This document shows, piece after piece, positions 54,401 through 62,034 of a DNA stretch of 64,000 nucleotides. The notes beneath the pieces were generated by a model. The model searched no databases, was not told where the DNA came from, and was given only the letters and a program-made list of their open reading frames with translations. Numbering within the stretch: the first letter of the stretch is position 1; every line of letters begins with the position of its first letter. Source of the DNA: Saccharothrix saharensis (GTDB taxonomy: Bacteria; Actinomycetota; Actinomycetes; Mycobacteriales; Pseudonocardiaceae); assembly GCF_006716745.1 (NCBI RefSeq), contig NZ_VFPP01000001.1:1054001-1118000 (forward strand), in the 5' to 3' direction. The position numbers and the translations under genes were made by a program.

Positions 54401-54952
54401 GTCCCGGTCCCGAGCACGGGCGGCTGGGACAACTACGCGAGCACGCCCGCGGTGAACGTCACCAACCCGGGTGGCACCACCGAGCTGTTCCTGGTGTTCA
54501 AGACCGGCTCGGCCAACTCCTTCGACGTCGACTCGATGACGTTCACCGGAGCCGGGGTCGGCACTCCGGGCACCGGGGGTGGCACCGGCCGCATCGTCGG
54601 CGTCGGCGGCAAGTGCGTCGACGTCAACGGCAGCAGCACCGCCGACGGGGCGAAGGTCCAGCTGTGGACGTGCAACGGCGGCGCCAACCAGACGTGGACG
54701 CGCACCGGGCAGGCGCTCCAGGCCCTCGGCAAGTGCCTGACCGTCAACGGCGGCAGCACCGCCGACGGCGCGCTGGTGCAGCTGTGGAGCTGCAACGGCT
54801 CGGCGGCGCAGAACTGGTCGCCGCAGTCGGACGGCTCGCTGCGCAACAACGGCAAGTGCCTGGACGCCACCGGCGGCAGCTCGGCCGACGGCACTCAGCT
54901 GATCCTCTGGACCTGCAACGGCGGCGCGAACCAGCGGTGGACGCTGCCCTGA
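51479..54952 (+). CDS. Exported ThuA-GSDH fusion with PKD, CBM6 and ricin-type modules (TTA codon)
   Basis: An 1157-residue exported protein. Order: signal peptide (1-27), ThuA-like domain (about 31-255; RGGGGFVAIHNATD, RTEEWYNF, GYDHPISWCR), GSDH-type propeller (about 263-700; GLTGLALDPNF, RGKILRIHPEANG, YAMGFRNPFRF), PKD (about 704-790), an LGHDQHGHD-containing module (about 795-895), CBM6 (about 900-1030), RICIN (1037-1157). It equals the separate ThuA and GSDH genes at 42242-46857 joined together, minus DUF1080. Leu12, inside the signal peptide, is a TTA codon (51512-51514), suggesting bldA-type control. The ATG at 51479 follows AAGGAG. It leads an operon with a small membrane protein and a CE1 esterase. 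Confidence 0.86.
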   Translation: MRHRFARLLSILGCALVVMGLAAAPAPAHPEGFHVLLFSKTASGAYRHDSIPAGITMFEQLAAQNEWELTKSEDSSIFNDAALATFDVVVMLQTSGMVWDNDAQRAAAQKYMRGGGGFVAIHNATDMNVEQQFPWWDQMLGATMTQHSATVTGTAKVADRKHPSGTALPDRWTRTEEWYNFTRSVRGNAHVLVTADETTYDPGSSRMGYDHPISWCRNFEGGRLWATAMGHQASSYSEPLFREHVKGGVESAGGKVQADCGPTVWSSFEKVALDDNTVGPAELDVAKDGRVFYAEYGGKVKVYKPDTRTTVTAATLSVYTGGEDGLTGLALDPNFATTKWIYLMYSPAGGGEDIARVSRFTVNGDALDLSSERVLMKVPSSRQAPEPGHTGGYIAFGPNGNLYIGTGDDVQPHRSDGYAPIDERPGWASNDVQATAANTNDLRGKILRIHPEANGTYTIPAGNMFAPGTARTRPEIYAMGFRNPFRFSVHPTTGVVYAADYGPDAANDNANRGPGGIVEWNVITSPGFYGWPYCIGDNIPFNDYNFATGQSGSKFNCDRPVNNSPNNTGLTELPAARKAEVWYGNGANGNKFPEMGSPSGGEAPGAFPVYQYDANNPSPTKFPTYFDQTPFFGEWSRNRMWEFRVGQDGKLLKINDFLPNLSFKSPLDMKFGPDGSMYLLEWGSGYGRDNPDSGLYRIDYRSGDRSPIATATGTPTSGSSPLSVRFSSAGSGDPEGGPVTYRWEFGDGGTSTEANPTHTYTARGQFNAKLTVTDVGGKSGVASVIVTSGNTAPTVNLSIPDGGMFGWGDSIPYTVAVTDPEDGTVDCSRVTTTPALGHDQHGHDLAPIPGCSGTLKAETDSAHANLNSFWVAASRYTDNGASGVPALEGSRKVLLQPKRKQLEYFTGSSGVRVVSQSGAESGGRVGDIGNNDWISFTPYHFTGISQVSLRLSSPSGGGSVELRAGSPTGALIATVPVPSTGGWDNYASTPAVNVTNPGGTTELFLVFKTGSANSFDVDSMTFTGAGVGTPGTGGGTGRIVGVGGKCVDVNGSSTADGAKVQLWTCNGGANQTWTRTGQALQALGKCLTVNGGSTADGALVQLWSCNGSAAQNWSPQSDGSLRNNGKCLDATGGSSADGTQLILWTCNGGANQRWTLP

Positions 54953-55022
54953 CCGAGTGGTCCGCGGCCCCGGCGCGTGCCGGGGCCGCGGACCGCCCCA
55001 CCGCTTGCCGAAGAGGAGCGTC

Positions 55023-55682
55023 ATGGGCAGGAGCACGCAGGTCGGGCGCGCGCGGTCGGGCAAGCCCGTCGCGCCGCGTCCGCGTTGGGCGTCGGTCACC
55101 GCGTTGGTGACGACGTTCGCGCTCGGGTTCGCGGTCGCGTTCGTGACCGGCTCGTGGACGTCGGGGCCGGACGCGACGCAGCGCCGGATCGCCGAGCTGC
55201 AGCAGGACGAGGCGCGGCGTGACGTCGAGCAGGTGGGTGCGTTGATCGAGCTCGCCAGGGGCGGCCGGGAACGCCTGACACCGGTGCTGGAGGCGATGGC
55301 GGCGCGGACCACGCCCACGGTCGACGACGTGCGCGGTTGGCGCGAGGTGGTGTCCGCGGAGGTCCAGCGGTACGCGGAGACGCCGTCCGCCGGCAACGGG
55401 GTGAACGTGGCTCGCACCGGGCTGCGGACCGCCGTCGAGCAGCTCGCCGCCGCCGTCGACGGTTTCGCCGCCGCCGTCACCGCGTCCCCGCCGCTGGCGG
55501 ACGAGCTGCTCGGGCTGGCCGGCGCGCAGCGCACGCTGGCGCTGCGCACCTGGTCGGTCGCCGCGCTCCAACTGGACGTGATCAGCATCGACGCCGGGAA
55601 GGGGCACGTGCACGTCTACCTGCCCGCCGGACCGGACGCCGGGGCGATCCCCGCCGACTCGGCCCCGGAGGGCAGCGGGTGA
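55023..55682 (+). CDS. Membrane-anchored protein of unknown function
   Basis: A 219-residue protein I do not recognise. It has a basic N-terminus, one hydrophobic span (about 25-45) and a mostly helical, Ala- and Glu-rich outer part with coiled-coil character (RIAELQQDEARRDVEQVGAL). There is no Cys or evident catalytic motif. It would be anchored in the membrane with most of its length outside. The ATG at 55023 has GAGGAG upstream. Its stop overlaps the GTG of the CE1 gene (GTGA), and the ThuA-GSDH gene ends 70 bases before it, so all three are probably co-transcribed. It has no counterpart in the other ThuA/GSDH/CE1 operon. Confidence 0.7.
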   Translation: MGRSTQVGRARSGKPVAPRPRWASVTALVTTFALGFAVAFVTGSWTSGPDATQRRIAELQQDEARRDVEQVGALIELARGGRERLTPVLEAMAARTTPTVDDVRGWREVVSAEVQRYAETPSAGNGVNVARTGLRTAVEQLAAAVDGFAAAVTASPPLADELLGLAGAQRTLALRTWSVAALQLDVISIDAGKGHVHVYLPAGPDAGAIPADSAPEGSG

Positions 55683-57022
55683 CCCACACCCTCACCACCA
55701 CACAGAACGGAAGCACACCCGTGTCAAAGGACAACCGCCTGCACCGGGTCTGGACGTCGATCGGCGCGGCCGCCGTGCTGCTCCTGGCCGGCACCGACGT
55801 CGCCCGCGCCGAACCCGCGCCACCACCGGACACCGTCACCACCGCGACCGCCGGCTGCGGCAAGGCGCCGACCCTGCGCAGCGGCACGCACACCATCCAG
55901 AGCGGCGGCAAGAGCCGCAGCTTCATCCTGAGCGTCCCCGACAACTACGACAACACCTACCAGCACCGGCTGGTCTTCGGGTTCCACTGGTGGGGCGGCA
56001 CCATGAACGACGTCGCCTCGGGCGGGACCGACGGCGACGTCTACGCCCACTACGGGCTCCGGCGGCTGGCGAACAACACCGCGATCTTCGTCGCGCCCCA
56101 GGGCATCGGCAACGGCTGGGCCAACTCGGGCGGCGAGGACGTCACGTTCGTCGACGACATGATGCGGCGGATCGAGGACGACCTGTGCGTCGACCCGGCG
56201 CAGCGCTTCGCCCTGGGCTTCAGCTACGGCGGGGCGATGAGCTACGCGCTGGCGTGCGCGCGGGCGACGTCGTTCCGCGCGGTGGCGGTCATCGGCGCGC
56301 CGCGGGAGCTGAGCGGGTGCAGCGGCGGCACCCAGCCGATCGCCTACATGGGCATCCACGGCATCTCGGACAACATCACCTCCGGGCGGGCGTTGCGGGA
56401 CCGGTTCGTCCGGAACAACGGCTGCACCGCGCAGAACCCGCCCGAGCCGGCGGCGGGCAGCGCCACGCACATCAGCACCGCCTACGCGGGGTGCCGTTCC
56501 GGGTACCCGGTGGTCTGGGCCCCGTTCGACGGCGGGCACCAGCAGGGGCCGGTGGACGGGTGCGCGGGGTGCGAGAGCGGTGCCCGGAGCTGGGTGAAGT
56601 CGGAGGTGTGGAAGTTCTTCACCGGTGAGCAGGCACCGGTGCCGACCACGTTCCGGCTGCGGGGCGAGGCCAGCGGCCGGTGCCTGGACGTCAACGGGGC
56701 CAACTCGGCCAACGGCACGCCGATGATCGTCTGGGACTGCAACACCGGCGCCAACCAGCTCTTCAGCCAGAACGGCAAGGCCCTCCAGGTGCTGGGCAAG
56801 TGCCTCGACGTGCCGGCCAACGCGGCCGCCGGCACGCGGGTGCGGATCTGGGACTGCCAGGGCGGCGCGAACCAGCAGTGGAACCTCAACGGCAACGGCA
56901 CGATCAGCAACGCCCAGAGCGGGCTGTGCCTCGACGTCACCGGCGCCGGTACCGCCAACGGCACCGCGGTGGTCGTGTGGACCTGCCACGCGGGCGGCAA
57001 CCAGCGCTGGACCCGCGCCTAG
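55679..57022 (+). CDS. Exported CE1-type esterase with C-terminal ricin-type trefoil
   Basis: A 447-residue secreted esterase homologous to the one at 40858-42225. Esterase domain about 58-315 with GCGKAPTLRSGTH, GFHWWGGTMNDV, nucleophile Ser182 (GFSYGGA), an Asp in GISDNIT and a His in FDGGHQQGP; RICIN domain about 322-447. It probably cleaves ferulate or similar esters from hemicellulose. The start at GTG 55679 is chosen because GGAGGG lies six bases before it and it overlaps the previous stop; this gives a long signal peptide of about 44 residues. GTG 55721 would give a shorter, more typical one and remains possible. A hairpin follows the stop. Confidence 0.84.
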   Translation: MTHTLTTTQNGSTPVSKDNRLHRVWTSIGAAAVLLLAGTDVARAEPAPPPDTVTTATAGCGKAPTLRSGTHTIQSGGKSRSFILSVPDNYDNTYQHRLVFGFHWWGGTMNDVASGGTDGDVYAHYGLRRLANNTAIFVAPQGIGNGWANSGGEDVTFVDDMMRRIEDDLCVDPAQRFALGFSYGGAMSYALACARATSFRAVAVIGAPRELSGCSGGTQPIAYMGIHGISDNITSGRALRDRFVRNNGCTAQNPPEPAAGSATHISTAYAGCRSGYPVVWAPFDGGHQQGPVDGCAGCESGARSWVKSEVWKFFTGEQAPVPTTFRLRGEASGRCLDVNGANSANGTPMIVWDCNTGANQLFSQNGKALQVLGKCLDVPANAAAGTRVRIWDCQGGANQQWNLNGNGTISNAQSGLCLDVTGAGTANGTAVVVWTCHAGGNQRWTRA

Positions 57023-57051
57023 AGCCGGCGGCCGGCAGGGGCCGCCGCCGA

Positions 57052-57088
57052 TCGGCGTCCCGGTCACCCCTCGTGGCCGGGACGCCGA
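57052..57088. terminator. Terminator between CE1 and GH43 genes
   Basis: A perfect 12-bp stem (57052-57063 and 57077-57088) with a 13-base loop in the 75-base gap between convergent genes. Confidence 0.8.
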
Positions 57089-57097
57089 CGGCACGGG

Positions 57098-58642
57098 TCA
57101 GGGCTGCTCCGGGTCGTCGAGCGGGCCGTGCTCGAACCAGTCGAACCAGGCCGTGCCCTCGGTGGCGTACATGCCGATCACCCGGCCCGTGAAGCCGGTG
57201 GCGACCTCCGTGGACAGGTACCTGCCGTCCAGCTCGACCAGCGGCTCGGGGTCGTCGCCGACGTGGAACGCGAGGTAGTCCGGCGCGGCGACGTGCAGGC
57301 CCGGCGCCTCCCGCGACCACTTGCGGGCCGAACGGGTGGTGATCGCGAGCGTCACCGGGCCGGGAGGCACGGCGCGGGTGGCGACGCTCTGGCGCAGCGG
57401 GCCGATGCGGGCGATGACGTCCGCCCGCCCGTCGGCCACCTCCAGGTCGTAGTGGTGCCCCTCGTCCAGGCGCACCGACAACCCGGCCCGGCCGGGACCG
57501 TGGTCCAGCAGCACGGCGGTCCGGCTCTCGACGTGCTGCTGGCGTCGGCCGAGGAACGTGCAGCCCGGTCGGTCCAGCGTCGACCCGGTGGCGTGCAGGG
57601 CGAGCCACCCCGGCCGTTCGGTCAGCGACCACGAGCCGTCCGCGCGCGACCGCGGCGAGATCCACCGGGGGTCGAGGTCCACGGCGTCGAAGTCGTCCCG
57701 CTCCGGCGACGCCTCCCCCGGCCGGGCGCCGGCCGGCGCTCGTTCCCGCAGGTTGACCGGACCCACGCGGGGCCAGCCGTCCTCCCACCGCACGGGTGTG
57801 AGGAACGTTTCCCGGCCGAGCACGTGGAACTTGGGGCTGTACCCGACCGGACGCGTCGCGAGCAGCACCATCCACCACTCGCCGTCCGGGGTGGTGACCA
57901 GGTCGGCGTGACCGGTGCTCTGGATCGGCTGGTCCGTGCTGCGGTGCGACAGGATCGGGTTGGCCGGAGCCGGTTCCCAGGGGCCGCGCGGCGAGCGGGC
58001 ACGCGCCATGGCCACGGTGTGGCCGCGTTCGGTGCCGCCCTCGGCGATCATCAGGTACCACCACTCGCCGATGCGGTACAGGTGCGGTGCCTCCGGCCAC
58101 TGCAACCCGGTGCCCTCCCACGCCGGCACCGGCCCTTCCAGCACCTTCCCGGCCTCGGGGTCGATGCGGGCGACCTGCACGCCGGAGAAGCTGGGCCCGT
58201 GGGCCCCGGCGAACGCGCACCAGCAGTTCCCGTCCTCGTCCCACGCCAGGTCGGGGTCGATACCGGGCAGGTCGATCCACACGGGGTCCGACCACGGACC
58301 CTCGGGCCGTTCGGCGGTGACGATGAAGTTGCCGCCGTGCGACACGTTCGTGGTGATCATCCAGAAGCGGCCGTCGTGGTGCCGGATCGTCGGGGCGTAG
58401 ATGCCGTCGGACGCCATCGCGTCGGCCGGCAGCGGGAGCTGCGACGGGCGGTCCAGGACGTTGCCGATCTGCCGCCAGTGCACCAGGTCGCGGCTGTGGA
58501 AGAGCGGCACGCCCGGGAAGTACTCGAAGCTGGAGCACACCAGGTAGTAGTCCTCGCCCACCCGGCACACGCTCGGGTCCGGGTGGAAGCCGGGGAGCAC
58601 GGGGTTGTCGTAGTGCGACACCGCGGGCTTCGGTGGAGTCAT
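57098..58642 (-). CDS. GH43 beta-xylosidase / alpha-L-arabinofuranosidase
   Basis: A 514-residue cytoplasmic GH43 enzyme with propeller and C-terminal beta-sandwich. The catalytic set is intact: base Asp in GFHPDPS, modulator Asp in GIDPDLAWD, acid Glu in WPEAPHLYR, and His in STGHADLV. It lies 24 bases after the CUT1 permease genes and closes that operon, so it should hydrolyse the oligosaccharide the importer brings in. The arrangement (binding protein, two permeases, glycosidase) mirrors the bxlEFGA xylobiose operon of streptomycetes, with GH43 in place of GH3. The ATG at 58642 follows AAGGGA. Confidence 0.92.
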   Translation of the reverse strand: MTPPKPAVSHYDNPVLPGFHPDPSVCRVGEDYYLVCSSFEYFPGVPLFHSRDLVHWRQIGNVLDRPSQLPLPADAMASDGIYAPTIRHHDGRFWMITTNVSHGGNFIVTAERPEGPWSDPVWIDLPGIDPDLAWDEDGNCWCAFAGAHGPSFSGVQVARIDPEAGKVLEGPVPAWEGTGLQWPEAPHLYRIGEWWYLMIAEGGTERGHTVAMARARSPRGPWEPAPANPILSHRSTDQPIQSTGHADLVTTPDGEWWMVLLATRPVGYSPKFHVLGRETFLTPVRWEDGWPRVGPVNLRERAPAGARPGEASPERDDFDAVDLDPRWISPRSRADGSWSLTERPGWLALHATGSTLDRPGCTFLGRRQQHVESRTAVLLDHGPGRAGLSVRLDEGHHYDLEVADGRADVIARIGPLRQSVATRAVPPGPVTLAITTRSARKWSREAPGLHVAAPDYLAFHVGDDPEPLVELDGRYLSTEVATGFTGRVIGMYATEGTAWFDWFEHGPLDDPEQP

Positions 58643-58666
58643 CGTTTCCCTTGTTGTGCGAGGGCC

Positions 58667-59515
58667 TCAGCCCTTGAAAGCGCCTTCGAGGATCCCGGCG
58701 ACCATGCGGCGGCCCACCAGGACGAACAGCACGACGAGCGGGATCGTGGCCAGGAACGAGCCGGACATGGCCAGGCCGAGGTCGACGTCGTAGCTGTTCT
58801 GCAGCGCTTTGATGGCGATCTGCGCGGTGTAGCGCTCGGGTGACTTGAGCACGATGAACGGCCACAGGAAGTCGTTCCACGCGGTGACGAACCCGAACAG
58901 GCCCAGCACGAACGCGGCCGGCCGCACGATCGGGAACGCGATGCGCCAGAACACCTGCCCGGTGCTCGCGCCGTCGATCCGGGCGGCCTGCATCAACTCG
59001 TCGCTGATCGTGGCCGAGATGTGCTGCCGCATCCAGAAGATGCCGAACGCGCTGGCCAGGCCGGGCACGATCAGCGCCTGCAGGGTGTCGACCCAGCCCA
59101 GCTCGGACATGATCATGTACTGCGGGATCACCGAGAGCTGCGTGGGCACGGTCATGGTCAGCACGACGATCACGAACAGGGCGTTGCGGCCGCGGAAGCG
59201 CAGCTTGGCGAAGGCGAACCCGGCCAGCGCGCACAGCACCGCCTGACCGACGCCGATCGCGGTCGCCACCACGAGGCTGTTCAGCAACGACTGCACGAAC
59301 GGCACCGTCTCCAGGACCAGGCCGACGAGGTGGAAGAAGTTGCCGCCGGGCACGATCTCCGGCGGCATCTTGGTCGCGGTCGCGGTGTCGGTGGTGGCGA
59401 CGATGAACATCCAGTACAACGGGAACAGGCACGCGGCGGTCGCCGCGCACAGCAGCAGGTAGGTCCACCAGCGGACTCGTCCGGGTTGGCGGCCTCGCGG
59501 CGCGGTGCTCGTCAT
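58667..59515 (-). CDS. CUT1 ABC sugar permease (MalG-like), xylo-oligosaccharide type
   Basis: A 282-residue permease with six membrane spans and the ATPase-contact loop ELMQAARIDGASTGQVFWRIAFP. Its ATG at 59515 overlaps the stop of the MalF-like gene by 4 bases (ATGA). It is followed closely by GH43. Xylo-oligosaccharides are the inferred cargo, from the GH43 partner. Confidence 0.92.
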   Translation of the reverse strand: MTSTAPRGRQPGRVRWWTYLLLCAATAACLFPLYWMFIVATTDTATATKMPPEIVPGGNFFHLVGLVLETVPFVQSLLNSLVVATAIGVGQAVLCALAGFAFAKLRFRGRNALFVIVVLTMTVPTQLSVIPQYMIMSELGWVDTLQALIVPGLASAFGIFWMRQHISATISDELMQAARIDGASTGQVFWRIAFPIVRPAAFVLGLFGFVTAWNDFLWPFIVLKSPERYTAQIAIKALQNSYDVDLGLAMSGSFLATIPLVVLFVLVGRRMVAGILEGAFKG

Positions 59516-60471
59516 CGGTCCGCCTTGATCCGGGTGGACAGCACGTAGTTGATCGCGGCGATCACCACGACCATGGCGAACAGCGCCACGCCGATCGCCG
59601 AGCCGTAGCCGAACTCGAACTGCCCGAAGCCCTGTTCGTACAGGAACAGCGTCAACGTCTGGCACTGCCGCACCGCGCCGCACGTCAACGGCGCGCCGGA
59701 GGCGATCAGCAGCGGTTCGGTGAAGATCTGGAGGCCGCCGATGGTGGACGTCACCACGGTGAAGATGATCACCGGTCGCAGCGAGGGGACGGTGATGTGC
59801 CGGAAGCGCTGCCACGGTCCCGCGCCGTCGATGGCCGCGGCCTCGAACACCGACCGCGGCACCGCCTGCAAGGACGCCAGGTAGAGCAGCGTGGTGTAAC
59901 CGAACCACCGCCACGTCACCATCGTCGCGATGAGCAGGTGGCTGCCCCAGGTCGACTGGACGAAGTCGATCGGCTCGATCCCGACCAGCCCCAGCAACCA
60001 GTTGAGCAGCCCGTAGTCGCGGTCGAACAGCTGCGCGAACACGATCGCCGTGGCCGCCACCGAGGTGATGTACGGGACGAGGACCGACATCCGGAAGAAC
60101 AGCGCGAACCGCAGCCGGGCGTGGTTGAGCACGTGCGCCAGCACCAGCGCCAGCAGCAGTTGCGGGACGGTCGACAGCGCCCAGATGCTCACGGTGTTGC
60201 CGGCGGCGTTCCAGAACCGGGGATCGGCGAACATCCGGGTGAAGTTGTCCGCCCCGATGAACACCTGGTCCCCGATCGGGTTCCAGTCGAACAGTGCTAC
60301 GTAGAACGTGAAGGCGAACGGGAACAGGCCGAACACCCCGAAGATGACGAAGAACGGGGCGACGTACGCGTACGGGGCCAGGCGCTCCCCCAACCCCCGG
60401 GCCTTCGGTTCGGCCGGGGGCGGGAGAGCGGCTGACGGTGCCGGGGTGAGCGTGGCGGTCACGGTGCTCAC
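59512..60471 (-). CDS. CUT1 ABC sugar permease (MalF-like), xylo-oligosaccharide type
   Basis: A 319-residue permease: about 30 cytoplasmic residues, six membrane spans, and the loop SVFEAAAIDGAGPWQRFRHITVP. The GTG start at 60471 overlaps the binding-protein stop by 4 bases (GTGA). It pairs with 58667-59515 to form the channel. Confidence 0.92.
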   Translation of the reverse strand: MSTVTATLTPAPSAALPPPAEPKARGLGERLAPYAYVAPFFVIFGVFGLFPFAFTFYVALFDWNPIGDQVFIGADNFTRMFADPRFWNAAGNTVSIWALSTVPQLLLALVLAHVLNHARLRFALFFRMSVLVPYITSVAATAIVFAQLFDRDYGLLNWLLGLVGIEPIDFVQSTWGSHLLIATMVTWRWFGYTTLLYLASLQAVPRSVFEAAAIDGAGPWQRFRHITVPSLRPVIIFTVVTSTIGGLQIFTEPLLIASGAPLTCGAVRQCQTLTLFLYEQGFGQFEFGYGSAIGVALFAMVVVIAAINYVLSTRIKADR

Positions 60472-61733
60472 TCGCCGATGGCGGTTTTGATGTTGCGCAC
60501 GGCGTCGTCCCAGGCCGTGGCAGGGTCACCGCCGCTCTGCTCGACGTTGGTGATCGCGTTGAGGAACTCCTGGCCGATCGCGGCGCTGTCCGGACCGATG
60601 TAGAACGGCTTGAGCCCCAGGAGCGAGTCGGTGTAGATCGTGCCGGTCGGCGCGTCGGAGAAGAACGGGTCCTTGGCGTCGGTGAGCTTGGCGTCCTGGT
60701 AGACCGACGGCGTGGAGGGCAGCGCCCCGACCCGGGAGAAGTGCTCCAGCTGGCCCTGCGGCGACTGCATCTCCTTGATGTAGTTCCAGGCGGCCTGGGG
60801 GTTCTTCGCGCGCTTGGGGATGGCCAGGTAGCTGCCGCCCCAGTTGCCGGAGGCGCCGGGGATCTTCGCGATGTCCCACTTGCCCTTGGTGTCGGGTGCG
60901 GTGCTGCGGATGGAGTTGAGCATCCACGAAGGCGCGGACACGGCGGCGTACGTCCCCTGGGCCATGCCGGCGCTCCACGCGCTCTCGAACGAGGACTGCC
61001 CGGCGGTGATCCCGGCGGTGGCCGCCTTGATGCCGAGGTCGAACGCCGCCTTCACCTGCGGGTTGGTGCTGTAGACCAGCTTGCGGTCGGCGCTGTAGTA
61101 CTTCTCCGACACCTGGTTGACCGCCTGGTAGAACACGCTGGTCGCCGCGTTGTCGGTGAACGCCTTGCCGGTGGCCGCCTTGTAGCGCTTACCTGTCTCG
61201 ATGAACGCGTCCCACGTCGGCCACAACGCGCTGACCGCCTCGCGGTCCGTCGGCAGCCCGGCGGCGGCGAACAGGTCGGTCCGGTACGCCACGGCCATGC
61301 CGCCCACGTCGGTGGGGACGCCGAGCACCTCGCCGCCCTTGGCGACGCTCTGCTCCCACACCCAGTCCAGGTAGTCGCCCTTGATGTCGTCGGCGCCCAG
61401 CGTCCGCAGGTCCACGAAGTTCTGCGGCTGCTCGACGAACTGCGGCAGGTTGTCGCCCTGGATCAGCACCAGGTCCGGCACCTTCCCGCCGGCCAGCGCC
61501 GTGGTCAGCGACTGGGCCGTCTCGGTGGAGGTGCCGACCTCGGTCAGCTTGATCTGGATGTCCGGGTGCTTCGCCTGGTAGGCGTCCACGGTCAGCTTCT
61601 GGTTGATGGCGGAGAACGACCAGAACTCGAACGACTTGCCGTCCCCTTCCCCACCGCCTCCCGTGCCGGGTGTGCAGGCAGCGAGCAAGGCCAGGACCGC
61701 GGTGGCGCAGAGCAGGGGCAGGCGAAGTGACAC
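60468..61733 (-). CDS. CUT1 solute-binding lipoprotein, xylo-oligosaccharide type
   Basis: A 421-residue extracellular binding protein with lipobox LLAAC (Cys20) and the family 1 pattern (FWSFSAINQKLTVDAYQAKHP in pieces, VPDLVLIQGDNLPQF). It is the first gene of the operon binding protein-permease-permease-GH43. The GTG start at 61733 follows GGAGAA. Two 12-mer operators lie 138 and 247 bases upstream, placing the operon in the same regulon as GH10, GH27, GH95 and the cellulases. The ligand is inferred from the downstream xylosidase. Confidence 0.9.
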   Translation of the reverse strand: MSLRLPLLCATAVLALLAACTPGTGGGGEGDGKSFEFWSFSAINQKLTVDAYQAKHPDIQIKLTEVGTSTETAQSLTTALAGGKVPDLVLIQGDNLPQFVEQPQNFVDLRTLGADDIKGDYLDWVWEQSVAKGGEVLGVPTDVGGMAVAYRTDLFAAAGLPTDREAVSALWPTWDAFIETGKRYKAATGKAFTDNAATSVFYQAVNQVSEKYYSADRKLVYSTNPQVKAAFDLGIKAATAGITAGQSSFESAWSAGMAQGTYAAVSAPSWMLNSIRSTAPDTKGKWDIAKIPGASGNWGGSYLAIPKRAKNPQAAWNYIKEMQSPQGQLEHFSRVGALPSTPSVYQDAKLTDAKDPFFSDAPTGTIYTDSLLGLKPFYIGPDSAAIGQEFLNAITNVEQSGGDPATAWDDAVRNIKTAIGE

Positions 61734-61870
61734 GACGCTTCTCCAAGGTTGTGCGAGGACAGGAGGCTTCCGCCGCCGAACGGCCGGCCGGTGCGTGTCG
61801 GCGAGTGCGGGAACCCGGGTAGCGCGCCCGACGAACCGCCGAGCCGAAAGTTTCGATCCAAACTCCGATT

Positions 61871-61882
61871 GTTAGCGCTCAC
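61871..61882. promoter_or_regulatory. 12-mer operator, proximal to the importer
   Basis: GTTAGCGCTCAC, one base from the perfect palindrome and the exact reverse complement of the GTGAGCGCTAAC sites. Confidence 0.72.
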
Positions 61883-61979
61883 GACAGTAAGCTGTGTCAC
61901 AACCTTCGTCAAGAACGGTTGCACTACGGGGGTTCGTCCCTGGAGAAGCACGTCGGTCGTCGGTTCATCACCCCACTCT

Positions 61980-61991
61980 GTGAGCGCGAAC
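61980..61991. promoter_or_regulatory. 12-mer operator, distal to the importer
   Basis: GTGAGCGCGAAC, a variant with G in place of T in the right half; followed by TTTCGAAAG, itself nearly palindromic. Confidence 0.6.
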
Positions 61992-62034
61992 TTTCGAAAG
62001 TTGCCGACCGAACAAAGCCGGATCCCGCGCTCGG

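Larger units (their letters stand above)
61734..62034. promoter_or_regulatory. Promoter region of the CUT1-GH43 operon
   Basis: A 301-base gap holding 12-mer operators at 61871-61882 and 61980-61991, 109 bases apart. No gene is seen. Confidence 0.7.
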
